Notes: generated by a model from the letters alone, not told the origin. A stretch of 64,000 nt of DNA from Alterisphingorhabdus sp038748365 (GCA_038748365.1 JBCDIZ010000003.1:1-64000), one strand, 5' to 3'. Counted from the stretch's first letter, positions 18,111 to 27,155 are shown. Program-made: numbers and translations.

Positions 18111-19133
18111 TCAGCGTTTACGCGAAGCAGCCATGGCAATCATGGTACATTCCTGCACCAGCAGCCGCACGGCATCCTGGCTGTTCTGCATCACCTTGGC
18201 ATGGATACCCAGCAGGCGCTCGGCCAGTCGCTCGAGCGCGGCGGGCGGCCAGCATCTGAGCTGATGCTGGGTCGCGCCTTCTTCTTTCCAAAAAATGCCA
18301 GTGCTGCGCATCGCTGATTTGGCATCTTTGCCATCCGCCATGAGCCGATGGATCTTCGCCAATTGCACACAACGCGCCTCCAGCGCCCGGATCAGCAGCA
18401 CCGGCTGCAATGTGCCATCAGCCAGCCGGTCCAGCTCGGCGGCAAGCTGCGCAGTCCGACCAGACAGGATCGTCTGGATCGCAGGGGCGAGCGCATCATC
18501 CTCGGTCTCTGCTGCCAATTGCTCCATCACCAGCATATCGACACTGGCGCGCTGGCCCGGTTGCGCATCAAGATAAAGCGCGATCTTCTCCACTTCCATC
18601 TCGGCCAGCCGTCGGTCAAGGCGGGTATAGCGGGCAATCGTCTCGGCAATCTCGCGCGGCATGGCGAGGCCGCGTGCTTCGGCCATTTCGCGGATGGTGG
18701 CGGCGACATTGTGCACATCGGGTACATAGCTGATACAGGCGAGAGCGCGGTCATCGCCGCCCGCCAGCTTGGCGGTGCGTGAACGGTCGGTGATGCCGCT
18801 AATCTGCGCGATACAAGGATTGGCGACGGTCTCGGCTTCGAGCAGTGCCTCTATCGCAGCGAAACATTCCTCACCCTGGCCGCGCACCAAGATCACCCGC
18901 GCATCGCCGAACAGCGACAGCGAGGCAGCTTCCTGCACCAAAAGCGCAGGGTCTTCCTTTAATTGCGGCCCGCTCAGTTCCACCTTTTCGGCATCGACGC
19001 CAATATGCAGCCGCGTTTTCTCTGCCAGCGCAGCCGAGCCCGATTCATCGGGGCCATAGAATAGGAATAGGCGGGTATCAGAGGTGGCGCGCTTCAGAGC
19101 CGATGCAAAATTATCGGACTTGATCTTCGCCAT
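18111..19133 (-). CDS. holA: DNA polymerase III subunit delta
   Basis: 340 codons. Family features include RLFLFYGPDESGSAALAEKTR near the N-terminus, ELSGPQLKEDPALLVQEA, and the C-terminal region with HRLMADGKDAKSAMR. HolA is the clamp-loader subunit that opens the beta clamp. It lies 13 bases after lptE at the end of the DUF3576-leuS-lptE-holA operon, the usual alphaproteobacterial order. Confidence 0.93.
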   Translation of the reverse strand: MAKIKSDNFASALKRATSDTRLFLFYGPDESGSAALAEKTRLHIGVDAEKVELSGPQLKEDPALLVQEAASLSLFGDARVILVRGQGEECFAAIEALLEAETVANPCIAQISGITDRSRTAKLAGGDDRALACISYVPDVHNVAATIREMAEARGLAMPREIAETIARYTRLDRRLAEMEVEKIALYLDAQPGQRASVDMLVMEQLAAETEDDALAPAIQTILSGRTAQLAAELDRLADGTLQPVLLIRALEARCVQLAKIHRLMADGKDAKSAMRSTGIFWKEEGATQHQLRCWPPAALERLAERLLGIHAKVMQNSQDAVRLLVQECTMIAMAASRKR

Positions 19134-19146
19134 TATTGTTCAAACC

Positions 19147-19731
19147 CTATTGTTCTCTGGCATATAGTGACAAGCGCGTAACAATCTGGTTCGCCACTTC
19201 GCGCGACAGATTTTCCAGCGCCCGGTTCTCCGCTGCGATGGTGGCATATTCGCTGCTCACCACATCGATACCGGCGTCCGATCCGGCGGTGGCATCAATT
19301 ACGGTTTCACCGCTGGCAATCTCCACCAGCTGATAGCGCGCGCGCAAGGTGCGGCGTTCGCGGGTGATCTGGTCATTGGCGAGCACGCCAAAGCCTTCAA
19401 TCTGGTCATCCAACTGCACCACCAGCTGATAGCGCGCGGCATCGCCCTGCACCGGAGCGAGCTGGTCGGTCAGCTCATTGCGCACGAGCCAGCCAGCCTC
19501 GCCCTCAATCGGTGCAATAGCCACCTGCCCCAGATTTTGCGCGACAACGCCCTGGGTACCGCCGGAGTAAAGTGGTTGCAGGCCGCAGGCCGTGAGCGAG
19601 AATGAGGTAAAGAGAGCAAACATAAACAAACCCGTTCGGGCTGAGCTTGTCGAAGCCCTGCCCTTTACTTCTAAAAAAGTACGGCCCTTCGACAGGCTCA
19701 GGGCGAAGGGAAGTTTTTTATGCAATCTCAT
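19147..19731 (-). CDS. lptE: LPS assembly lipoprotein LptE, with a repeat-encoded N-terminal insert
   Basis: 194 codons from ATG 19731, which overlaps the leuS stop as ATGA. The lipobox LTAC gives lipidated Cys49, followed by GLQPLYSGG, the family signature; the rest is the LptE fold. LptE is the outer-membrane lipoprotein plug of LptD in LPS export. Residues 9-33 (FALSLSKG ... STSSART) are encoded by a palindromic repeat, lengthening the signal peptide between the basic MRLHKK and the hydrophobic core. An internal ATG at 19623 would skip the repeat but leaves a signal with no basic residue, so the coupled start is preferred. Confidence 0.9.
   Translation of the reverse strand: MRLHKKLPFALSLSKGRTFLEVKGRASTSSARTGLFMFALFTSFSLTACGLQPLYSGGTQGVVAQNLGQVAIAPIEGEAGWLVRNELTDQLAPVQGDAARYQLVVQLDDQIEGFGVLANDQITRERRTLRARYQLVEIASGETVIDATAGSDAGIDVVSSEYATIAAENRALENLSREVANQIVTRLSLYAREQ
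19635..19707. repeat. Palindromic repeat, copy A2, inside lptE
   Basis: Inverted arms of 24 bases (19635-19658, 19684-19707) share the GAGCTTGTCGAAG / CTTCGACAGGCTC core with copy A1 at 9556-9633. It lies in frame within lptE codons 9-33. Confidence 0.9.
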
Positions 19732-22256
19732 ACCACAATATTCACCAGCCGATCCGGCACCACAATCACCTTGCGAACTTCGGCACCGCCAATGCTACGC
19801 TGCACCTTCTCGCTGGCGAGTGCAAGCGCTTCCATCTCTTGCTTAGGCAGACCCTTTGCAACAGTAATGGTGTCGCGCAGCTTGCCTTTGACCTGCACCG
19901 CGATGGTCACCTCATCATCCACCGCCACCGCCATATCGGCAAGCGGCCATGCCGCGTCGGCAATCAGGCCCTCGCCGCCGAGCAAAGCCCAAGCTTCCTC
20001 GGCGAGATGCGGCGTCATCGGGCCAACCATCAGCACCAGCGAGCGGATCGCCTCATTGCGATCCGGCGAAGGCTGCGCCTTTTCAATCGCCGCCGCCAGC
20101 GTGTAGAGCTTGGCGACTGCCTTGTTGAAACCCAATTGGCCAATATCCTCAGTCACCCCAGCGATGGTCTGGTGCAGAACGCGGAGTAGTGCCTTATCAG
20201 CACCCGCTTCACCCGGTACATCCGCATCCGCCATCTGAGCAATGCGCCAGACCCGTTGGACAAAACGCCAACTACCCTCAATCCCCGCCTCAGACCAGGG
20301 CAGATCACGTTCAGGCGGGCTGTCCGACAACATAAACCAGCGCACCGCATCGGCGCCATATTGATCGACAATCGGCTCCGGATCGATGACGTTCTTCTTC
20401 GACTTGGACATTTTGATAACGCGACCAACCTCTACCGCTTCGCCGCTCTCAATATGCGCCCAGTCGCTACCATCCTTGCGCACTTCATCGGGCGAGAGCC
20501 AGCTACCATCGCCCATCTGGTATGTCTCATGCGTCACCATGCCCTGGGTGAACAGGCTGGCAAAAGGTTCATCCACATCGAGCAGGCCGATAGATTTAAG
20601 CGCCCGTGTCCAGAAGCGGGCATAGAGCAGATGCAGGATCGCATGCTCAACGCCGCCAATATATTGCGCCACCGGCAACCATTGCGCGATCTCGTCTTTG
20701 TCGAACGGCTTGTCATTGGGCTGGCTGGCAAAGCGCAGAAAATACCAGCTCGAATCCGCAAACGTATCAAGCGTATCGGTCTCGCGCAGCGCAGGCTTGC
20801 CGCTGATCGGGCAGGTCGTGTGCTTCCAGGTCGGGTGCCGTTCCAGCGGATTGCCGGGGGTGTCGAAATCGATATCCTCGGGCAGCGTCACCGGCAATTG
20901 GTCCCTGGGGACAGGCACCGGGCCGTGATCGGGACTGTGAATGATCGGTATCGGCGTGCCCCAATAACGCTGGCGTGAAACGCCCCAGTCACGCAGCCGC
21001 CAGACGGTCGAGCCTTTACCCCAGCCTTCTGTCTCGGCACGGTCGATTACGGCTTTTTGCGCATCTTCAATGGATAGGCCGTTGAGGAAGTCCGAATTCA
21101 CAATCGAACCGGGGCCGCTATAGGCTTCGTCACCGGCAAATTCGGGTGCTGTCTCGTCACCATCACTGACAACGCGCTTTACCGGAAGATCATATTTGCG
21201 GGCAAAGTCGAGGTCACGCTGGTCATGCGCCGGAACGCCGAACACTGCGCCGGTGCCGTAACCCATCAGCACGAAATTGGCGACATAGACCGGCAATTCC
21301 CAATTGGGGTCAAGCGGATGGGTGGCTTTCAGCCCGGTATCAAAGCCGCGCTTTTCCTGTGTTTCAATCTCGGCAGCTGCAGTGCCGGTGCGGCGGCATT
21401 CCTCGGCAAACTCCGTCAGCGCGGCATTGTCTTCGGCCAGTTTGAGCGCCAGTGGATGGTCGGCCGCGACTGCGACAAAGCTTGCCCCATAAATCGTGTC
21501 CGGGCGGGTGGAGAAAACGGTTATCACCTCGCCATTGTCGATTGGGAAATCAAAGGTCAGCCCCTGACTCTTCCCGATCCAGTTTTCCTGCATCGTGCGG
21601 ACTTTTTCCGGCCAGTCTTTGAGGTCATCCAAACCCGCCAGTAGATCCTCTGCAAAATCGGTGATCTTCAAAAACCACTGATTGAGATTGCGCTTCTCCA
21701 CCAATGCGCCAGACCGCCAGCCGCGGCCATCAATCACCTGTTCATTGGCAAGCACGGTCATATCGACCGGATCCCAGTTGACCGCGCTTTCTTTACGATA
21801 GACCAGCCCGGCTTCCATCATATCGAGGAACAGCGCCTGCTCATGGCCATAATAATCCGGCTCACAGGTCGCCAGTTCGCGGCTCCAGTCAAAGGCGAAA
21901 CCGAGGCGCTTGAGCTGATCGCGCATGGTGGCGATATTCTGCCGGGTCCAGCGGCCGGGATGCACGCCCTTTTCCATCGCCGCATTTTCTGCCGGCATGC
22001 CAAAAGCGTCCCAGCCCATGGGGTGCAACACCTCGTGCCCGCGCATCCGTTCAAAGCGCGCCAGCACATCGCCCATGGTGTAGTTGCGCACATGGCCCAT
22101 ATGGATGCGCCCCGAGGGATAGGGGAACATTTCCAAGATATAGCGCTTGGGCTTGTCGCTGGCGCTATCGGCGCGGAAGGTCTCGCTCTCTTCCCAAATC
22201 TGCTGCCATTTGCGATCTGCTGCGAGCGGGTTAAACCGCTTGTCGGTATCCGTCAT
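19728..22256 (-). CDS. leuS: Leucine--tRNA ligase
   Basis: 842 codons, full length. HIGH motif in PYPSGRIHMGHVRNY near residue 50, the CP1 editing domain in the middle with TRPDTIYGASF, and KMSKS in VIKMSKSKKNVIDPE. It charges tRNA-Leu and edits misacylated products. It starts 24 bases after the DUF3576 gene and its stop overlaps lptE. Confidence 0.98.
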   Translation of the reverse strand: MTDTDKRFNPLAADRKWQQIWEESETFRADSASDKPKRYILEMFPYPSGRIHMGHVRNYTMGDVLARFERMRGHEVLHPMGWDAFGMPAENAAMEKGVHPGRWTRQNIATMRDQLKRLGFAFDWSRELATCEPDYYGHEQALFLDMMEAGLVYRKESAVNWDPVDMTVLANEQVIDGRGWRSGALVEKRNLNQWFLKITDFAEDLLAGLDDLKDWPEKVRTMQENWIGKSQGLTFDFPIDNGEVITVFSTRPDTIYGASFVAVAADHPLALKLAEDNAALTEFAEECRRTGTAAAEIETQEKRGFDTGLKATHPLDPNWELPVYVANFVLMGYGTGAVFGVPAHDQRDLDFARKYDLPVKRVVSDGDETAPEFAGDEAYSGPGSIVNSDFLNGLSIEDAQKAVIDRAETEGWGKGSTVWRLRDWGVSRQRYWGTPIPIIHSPDHGPVPVPRDQLPVTLPEDIDFDTPGNPLERHPTWKHTTCPISGKPALRETDTLDTFADSSWYFLRFASQPNDKPFDKDEIAQWLPVAQYIGGVEHAILHLLYARFWTRALKSIGLLDVDEPFASLFTQGMVTHETYQMGDGSWLSPDEVRKDGSDWAHIESGEAVEVGRVIKMSKSKKNVIDPEPIVDQYGADAVRWFMLSDSPPERDLPWSEAGIEGSWRFVQRVWRIAQMADADVPGEAGADKALLRVLHQTIAGVTEDIGQLGFNKAVAKLYTLAAAIEKAQPSPDRNEAIRSLVLMVGPMTPHLAEEAWALLGGEGLIADAAWPLADMAVAVDDEVTIAVQVKGKLRDTITVAKGLPKQEMEALALASEKVQRSIGGAEVRKVIVVPDRLVNIVV

Positions 22257-22280
22257 TTTCTATGCCCCGGCCCAATAGGG

Positions 22281-22730
22281 TCAGTCATCATAAACGGCGC
22301 TGCGGCGCAGATCGCGGGCCTTGGTCAGGATGATCTGTTCCAGCTTCTGCACCGTCGCTGCCTGTACAGAGGCATCAACCCAATTGCCACCTTGAGCCAC
22401 CTGGCGCAAAGCCGCCACGCGCAGTGCATCGGCGCGCAAATCCTGATCGAGAATATAAACGGTCAGCTTGACCCGCTCATTCGGGTTTTGCGGTGTCGAA
22501 TACCAGTCGGTGACGATAACACCACCGGCACTGTCCGCCTGTACCAGCGGTGCGAAGGAAACGGTATCAAGCGAGGCACGCCACAAATAGCTGTTCACGC
22601 CAATGGTTGTCACCTGCGATGGCGCAATCCGGTCTTCCGGGCGATCATCATCGCCACCACCACAGGCACTCAGCAGCGCCATTGAACACCCCAGCACCAT
22701 GGCCGTTGTGATAGCTTTTGGCTGCAACAT
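22281..22730 (-). CDS. DUF3576 family lipoprotein
   Basis: 149 codons from the ATG at 22730, which has a strong GAGAGGG ribosome binding site; a longer frame reaches 22826 but lacks this support. Lipobox LSAC gives Cys23, then an acidic GGGDDDRPEDR segment. The DUF3576 core follows: GVNSYLWRASLDTVSFAPL and GGVIVTDWYSTPQNPNER. Function is unknown; the family usually sits ahead of leuS in alphaproteobacteria, as here, and the location next to lptE suggests an envelope role. Confidence 0.87.
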   Translation of the reverse strand: MLQPKAITTAMVLGCSMALLSACGGGDDDRPEDRIAPSQVTTIGVNSYLWRASLDTVSFAPLVQADSAGGVIVTDWYSTPQNPNERVKLTVYILDQDLRADALRVAALRQVAQGGNWVDASVQAATVQKLEQIILTKARDLRRSAVYDD

Positions 22731-23114
22731 GACTTTCCCTCTCTTCACTGAATTTCCTGTTTCGCGCATATCCCACCTTGCGTCACTGATGCACGCCGCT
22801 TTAGGGTTAGCGCGAATTAAGCACAAGCATGATATTAGGATCAGGTTCCAAGCTTATGCCAAGGGACATTACGCGGCGATTTACGACAGGCCATAGAAAA
22901 TAGCTATTGAACCGCGCTAATGCCATCTCATTCAGCATCGTGTAAGCCTTGCCTGCATATGCAAAATGCTCAGAAAAGACTCGCCTTTAACGCAAAACTG
23001 GGCAAAATTTGTTGAGGAATTGCAACATATAAGATGAATCTATCGCCTATGTGGATTCGCCCATGCATTTTTAGACAGATTGGACTACGGCAAAGATAAC
23101 AGGAGCAGAAACTT
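22731..23114. other. Intergenic region upstream of DUF3576 and the OMP-like gene
   Basis: 384 bases between divergent genes, AT-richer than average. It must carry both promoters. I could not assign clear promoter hexamers, an RNA gene or a believable coding frame. An AGGAG at 23101 is the ribosome binding site of the next gene. Confidence 0.5.
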
Positions 23115-23849
23115 GTGGCTCATAGATTAAGAACGGCATTTATGGGAGGCGCACTCGCGGTTGGCGTGCTTGCTGCCATGCCCTCTGTCGTTCTGGCATC
23201 TGGTAATGGCTTCAACACAAAACCTGTATCGCTCAGTTCCTTAGGCGGCATTGGCTCCTTCACCCCGGCCTCGATTGACGAAAACCTCGTATCTTCGCTG
23301 AAACTTAGTGAATTGCGAGTCAGTACCGATTTCCGCTTCACCCCTGCTGCTGAAAACGGTGTTGGCAAACGCGCTGTCACTGTCGCGGCGCGCATTCGTG
23401 ATGAATCAGCCAAGGCAATCAATATCGCTGATGCTATTGGCCCGGTCGGTCAGGCCACAGTACCAGTCAAGATTACACCGACCAGCTATAGCCTTGGTGT
23501 CGCCAAGGGTTGGCAGAAATTTGCCCTGCCCGAATCCGTCAAGAAGCTTGATGTCCCCGATCTGGCGGACATAGGTGCTGCATCTGATCGCCTGGAGCAG
23601 ACTGATAAGCCGAGCCGGTTCAACCCGAGAGTGGATCTGGATTCGAAAGCGCAGCTTGGACGTGCGCCGCGGACTTTTGAAGGCGAGAATGCCTATTCGG
23701 TTGATGTTGGCGGTAGCTACAGGCTGAGCCGCAATCTCGATGTTACCGCCGGTGTCCGCCTACGCGATGAACGTGACCGTCTGTCACCGCTGAACAGCAA
23801 GCAGATGGACAGTCAAGCCGTTTATGTCGGAACCCAGTTCCGCTTCTGA
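23115..23849 (+). CDS. Hypothetical exported protein, outer-membrane-like C-terminus
   Basis: 244 codons from a GTG at 23115 with AGGAG eleven bases upstream. A signal peptide (ALAVGVLAAMPSVVLASG) is followed by a Ser-rich segment and a C-terminal part of alternating hydrophobic residues (YSVDVGGSYRLSRNLDVTAGVRL, then AVYVGTQFRF). The terminal Phe after alternating residues is the usual outer-membrane beta-barrel insertion signal. I do not recognise the family. About 240 residues is short for a barrel, so the N-terminal half may be a periplasmic domain. Confidence 0.75.
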   Translation: MAHRLRTAFMGGALAVGVLAAMPSVVLASGNGFNTKPVSLSSLGGIGSFTPASIDENLVSSLKLSELRVSTDFRFTPAAENGVGKRAVTVAARIRDESAKAINIADAIGPVGQATVPVKITPTSYSLGVAKGWQKFALPESVKKLDVPDLADIGAASDRLEQTDKPSRFNPRVDLDSKAQLGRAPRTFEGENAYSVDVGGSYRLSRNLDVTAGVRLRDERDRLSPLNSKQMDSQAVYVGTQFRF

Positions 23850-23868
23850 TTAGCTAGCTTTCGGCGCT

Positions 23869-24429
23869 TCAGCCTCTCGACAACCCGTCAATCGCACCCC
23901 AGCCATTGCAGAATCGCGATATGCGCGGCCAATTATATGGCGTGACACCTCCCAGTGCATAAACCGGGCAGCGACTATAACGCGCCAGTACAGCAAAGCG
24001 CATCGACCCGAGAGTTTTTCCTCCGGGATGGCTGCGCGTCGGATAAACCGGGGAGAGGAACACGCCATCTGCTCTCTGTCGCGCTGCTTGCACAAGTTCC
24101 GCCATATTATGCGCAGTGGCCAGCCATAGGCCCTTGCGCTTTGAAAACGGGCCTGCGCTTGGACCGTAGCAACCGTCAGCATGCAACGCTTGTGCTGTCA
24201 CAACGTCGCCTGACCAAAGCCATAGAAGGTCGTGCCGCGCATGCCGGTGCATCAGCGCACCAAAGGCCGCGCGTCGCGCGTCTTCCCTTAAATGATAATG
24301 ACGAAACACCACCCCGCTGCCGCGCGGTAAAGTGGCGATGATGCCATCAAGGTCATCAGCGTTGCGCGCATCAGTAAACAGCCACAATGATGGCAAGTCG
24401 AGATCAGAGAATGACTGGAAAGACGACAT
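23869..24429 (-). CDS. ThiE/TenI-like TIM-barrel protein (thiamine phosphate synthase-like)
   Basis: 186 codons. Resemblance to ThiE is seen at LWLFTDARNADDL, HADGCYGPSA (compare ADGVHLG), LATAHNMAEL (compare SxHxxxE), ADGVFLSPVYPTRSHPGG and YALGGVTPYN. ThiE joins HMP pyrophosphate and thiazole phosphate to thiamine phosphate. The Asn-Asp-Arg substrate motif and the usual GxSxH glycine-serine are not seen, so it may be a diverged paralogue like TenI rather than an active synthase. It diverges from yggS with only 23 bases between. Confidence 0.75.
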   Translation of the reverse strand: MSSFQSFSDLDLPSLWLFTDARNADDLDGIIATLPRGSGVVFRHYHLREDARRAAFGALMHRHARHDLLWLWSGDVVTAQALHADGCYGPSAGPFSKRKGLWLATAHNMAELVQAARQRADGVFLSPVYPTRSHPGGKTLGSMRFAVLARYSRCPVYALGGVTPYNWPRISRFCNGWGAIDGLSRG

Positions 24430-24452
24430 GGTGCTGCTTATAGGGTCTCACC

Positions 24453-25136
24453 ATGAGCGAAGACAATAACAGCACAAGCGCTGAGCAGCGGCTCGCAACT
24501 GTTCAGGCGGATATCGCCGCCGCCTGTAAACGCGCCAACCGGGTCGATACACCGCCAATGCTGATCGCGGTGAGCAAGACACATGCGGCCGAGGCAATTG
24601 CGCCCGTTATTGAGCTTGGTCATCGCGATTTTGGCGAGAACCGGGTGCAGGAAGCACAGGCGAAATGGCCAATGCTGCGCGAACGTTATCCCGATATCCG
24701 CTTGCATATGATAGGTCAGTTGCAATCGAATAAGGCTGCTGATGCGGTTGCGCTGTTTGATATGATCCACTCGCTTGACCGGCCTTCATTGGCCAAGGCG
24801 CTGGGTAAAGCGATGGCGGATCAAGGCAAAGAAGTACCGTGCCTTATCCAGGTGAATATTGGTGACGAGGAACAGAAAGGCGGCTGTGCTGTCAGCGATA
24901 TTGCTGCTCTGATCGAAACCGCCAAGAGCCATAATATCCCGGTGGTGGGCCTGATGTGCATACCCCCTGCTGATCTGGAGCCCGCTGCCTATTTCGCACT
25001 ACTCGACAAGCTCGCCCGCGACCATGGCCTTGCTGAGCGTTCCATGGGGATGTCGGGCGACTATGCCACCGCCACCGAAATCGGATCAACCATGCTGCGC
25101 GTTGGTAGTGCGATATTCGGTCCGCGCAATACATAA
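24453..25136 (+). CDS. YggS family PLP homeostasis protein
   Basis: 227 codons. PLP-binding Lys in LIAVSKTHAAEAI, then FGENRVQEAQAKW, HMIGQLQSNKA, and SMGMSGDYATATEIGSTMLRVGSAIFG in separate conserved blocks, all diagnostic of YggS/PROSC. These are single-domain alanine-racemase-fold proteins without racemase activity that buffer pyridoxal 5'-phosphate. Followed by a block of repeats. Confidence 0.95.
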   Translation: MSEDNNSTSAEQRLATVQADIAAACKRANRVDTPPMLIAVSKTHAAEAIAPVIELGHRDFGENRVQEAQAKWPMLRERYPDIRLHMIGQLQSNKAADAVALFDMIHSLDRPSLAKALGKAMADQGKEVPCLIQVNIGDEEQKGGCAVSDIAALIETAKSHNIPVVGLMCIPPADLEPAAYFALLDKLARDHGLAERSMGMSGDYATATEIGSTMLRVGSAIFGPRNT

Positions 25137-25153
25137 GAATCACGGCTAATAAT

Positions 25154-25173
25154 CCTCCCCGCTTGCGGGGAGG
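25154..25173. repeat. CCTCCCCG-type hairpin, copy 2
   Basis: Arms CCTCCCCG and CGGGGAGG around a 4-base loop, perfect pairing. It starts 17 bases after the yggS stop and could act as its terminator-like 3' structure. Confidence 0.8.
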
Positions 25174-25281
25174 GGGACCAGCGAAGCTGGTGGAGGGGGC
25201 TGGCCGCTAGGCGTAACGCAAGTGGAAATGCCCCTCCGTCTCGCCTTCGTCCTTCGACAAGCTCAGGACTATGGCGAGCCA

Positions 25282-25301
25282 CCTCCCCGTTTACGGGGAG
25301 G
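25282..25301. repeat. CCTCCCCG-type hairpin, copy 3
   Basis: Arms CCTCCCCG and CGGGGAGG with loop TTTA, perfect pairing. It lies 15 bases beyond the antiporter stop on the minus strand. Confidence 0.8.
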
Positions 25302-25316
25302 ATAATTGTTAACCCA

Positions 25317-27155
25317 CTATATCGGCTGCTTATCCTGCCCGCGCGACGCTTTTCTTTCTTCCGGGCTATCGGGCTTTATAAAGCTGATAATCTGATCGCC
25401 TTCCTCAATTATCGGCCGTGCTTGCGCCGAGAAGAAAAGCAGCTTCTGATTGGGCTTGAGGATCGCTACCGGCTCCTCGTCTTCCTCAAGATTGGCGCGG
25501 AAATCCTCATAGGTGAATTTCTCGGTCAGGCGGGTGCGGCTGAAGACCCAGCCATCGCGGGCGTGGTCGATCAGGTCGGCGTAGCTGGTGCCGCTTTCCA
25601 GCAATATCCGCCCGCGGGAAGTGCGTTCGCCGCTATTCTCACTATTGCTGTCGACGCTAACCGCGCTGATATGGTCATAGCCGGCTTCCGGGCCGAGATC
25701 GGAACTGAGCAACTGGTTATAGCTGTCATTATCAGTAGCGACGATGAGATGCTGATAGGCGCCAAGATCAACCATATCGTCGAGCGCCTCATCCAATATG
25801 TCGCCATTATGGATGTCTAGCTCCCGCTGTCGTGCACCTCGTAGCGCGAAATAGCTGGTATCCGAAATGGTCACCGGGATGTCGAGCGATTTGAGGAAAG
25901 ACCCCAACTCCAGCGTCCAGCGATTGGCACCGACCAGCATCACGCCTTTGCCATCGCCCTCTTCAATGCCCAGACGCTGCGCCACCCAGCGGGCGGAAAA
26001 ACCATGCGCAAAGATGGTAGCAATCACCACACCGAAACTGAGTGCCACCAGCGCCTCGGCATCTTCATAGCCGCTATTGACCAGACGCTTGGCGAACAGC
26101 CCGGTAATCGCCACCGCGACAATACCGCGCGGCGCGATCCAGCCGATAAACACCTGTTCGCGCCAGGGCACAGAGCTGAACAACAGGCTGGTAAATACGG
26201 TGACCGGACGCACCACAAACAGCAAAACCAGCAGGAACAAGATAAACTGTATCTGGAATTTCTCCACCGTCGCCCAGTCGAGTTGCGCCGAGAGCAGGAT
26301 GAAAACACCGGAGATCAAAAGCACCGACAGATCTTCCTTGAAGCGGTGTAGCGCGCGGCTGGAATAATATTCGCGATTGGCCATCACCACACCCATGATG
26401 GTGACAGTGATCAGGCCGGTTTCGTGCATGATCAGATCAGCCAGAACAAAGCCGAGAATCACCACGATCAACAGGATTGGTGCCTTGAGATATTCCGGCA
26501 CATAACCACGCGGGAACAGCCAGGTCATAGCATAGCCCAAAGCACCGCCGATCAGCCCTGCAAGGAAGCTCGCGCCAAGCACATCAAAGGCAACATTGGC
26601 CATCGCGCCGCCCTTATCATAGGTGATATAGGCATAGATGCCGACCGCGAGCAGCGCGCCAATGGGGTCATTGACGATGCCCTCCCATTTCAGGATATCG
26701 CGCACCCGTGCACCAACGCGCAGATTGCGCAGCATCGGCCCGATCACCGTCGGTCCGGTCACCACCAATATCCCGCCGAACAGCGCCGCCACCGGCAAGG
26801 ACAGCCCAGCAATATAATAGGCCGCTGCTGTGCCCAGCCCCCAGCCGACCGGCACGCCGATAAATACCAGCCGCGACACCGCCCATCCGGCAACGCGCAA
26901 ATCCTTAAAATTGAGGCTCAGCCCGCCTTCAAACAGGATCACCGCCACCGCCAGCTTGACGATAGGATCGAGCAGCGCACCGAAATCATTTTCCGGTTTG
27001 ATAATGCCGAGCACTGGCCCTGCAATAATGCCGACGATCAGCATCAACGCAATCGCCGGACGACCGGTGCGCCATGCGACCCATTGCGCGCCGATGCCAA
27101 GCGCACCGATCAGCGCGATCTTGACCATCAGCGAATCAAGTATTTCGATATGCAT
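25317..27155 (-). CDS. Cation:proton antiporter with C-terminal nucleotide-binding domain
   Basis: 612 codons. About 12 membrane helices in residues 10-400 with the NhaP/Kef-type signatures VILFEGGLSLNF, ILVVTGPTVIGPMLRN and WEGIVNDPIGALLAVG (the Asn-Asp pair for ion binding). The cytosolic tail begins GVMLVGANRWTLELGSFL, a TrkA-N-like Rossmann segment, and ends in a TrkA-C-like region (NQKLLFFSAQARPIIEEGDQ in part). It exchanges Na+ or K+ for protons; the tail suggests control by nucleotide or membrane stress. It diverges from the universal stress protein gene. Confidence 0.88.
   Translation of the reverse strand: MHIEILDSLMVKIALIGALGIGAQWVAWRTGRPAIALMLIVGIIAGPVLGIIKPENDFGALLDPIVKLAVAVILFEGGLSLNFKDLRVAGWAVSRLVFIGVPVGWGLGTAAAYYIAGLSLPVAALFGGILVVTGPTVIGPMLRNLRVGARVRDILKWEGIVNDPIGALLAVGIYAYITYDKGGAMANVAFDVLGASFLAGLIGGALGYAMTWLFPRGYVPEYLKAPILLIVVILGFVLADLIMHETGLITVTIMGVVMANREYYSSRALHRFKEDLSVLLISGVFILLSAQLDWATVEKFQIQFILFLLVLLFVVRPVTVFTSLLFSSVPWREQVFIGWIAPRGIVAVAITGLFAKRLVNSGYEDAEALVALSFGVVIATIFAHGFSARWVAQRLGIEEGDGKGVMLVGANRWTLELGSFLKSLDIPVTISDTSYFALRGARQRELDIHNGDILDEALDDMVDLGAYQHLIVATDNDSYNQLLSSDLGPEAGYDHISAVSVDSNSENSGERTSRGRILLESGTSYADLIDHARDGWVFSRTRLTEKFTYEDFRANLEEDEEPVAILKPNQKLLFFSAQARPIIEEGDQIISFIKPDSPEERKASRGQDKQPI

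Larger units (their letters stand above)
25150..25306. repeat. Composite intergenic repeat block
   Basis: Between the convergent yggS and antiporter genes. It holds, in order, a perfect CCTCCCCG-type hairpin (25154-25173), a GACCAGCGAAGCTGG palindrome followed by TGGAGGGGG, a degenerate copy of the A repeat arm (25251-25270), and a second CCTCCCCG hairpin (25282-25301). The layout looks like one mobile-type repeat unit bounded by hairpins. Confidence 0.8.
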
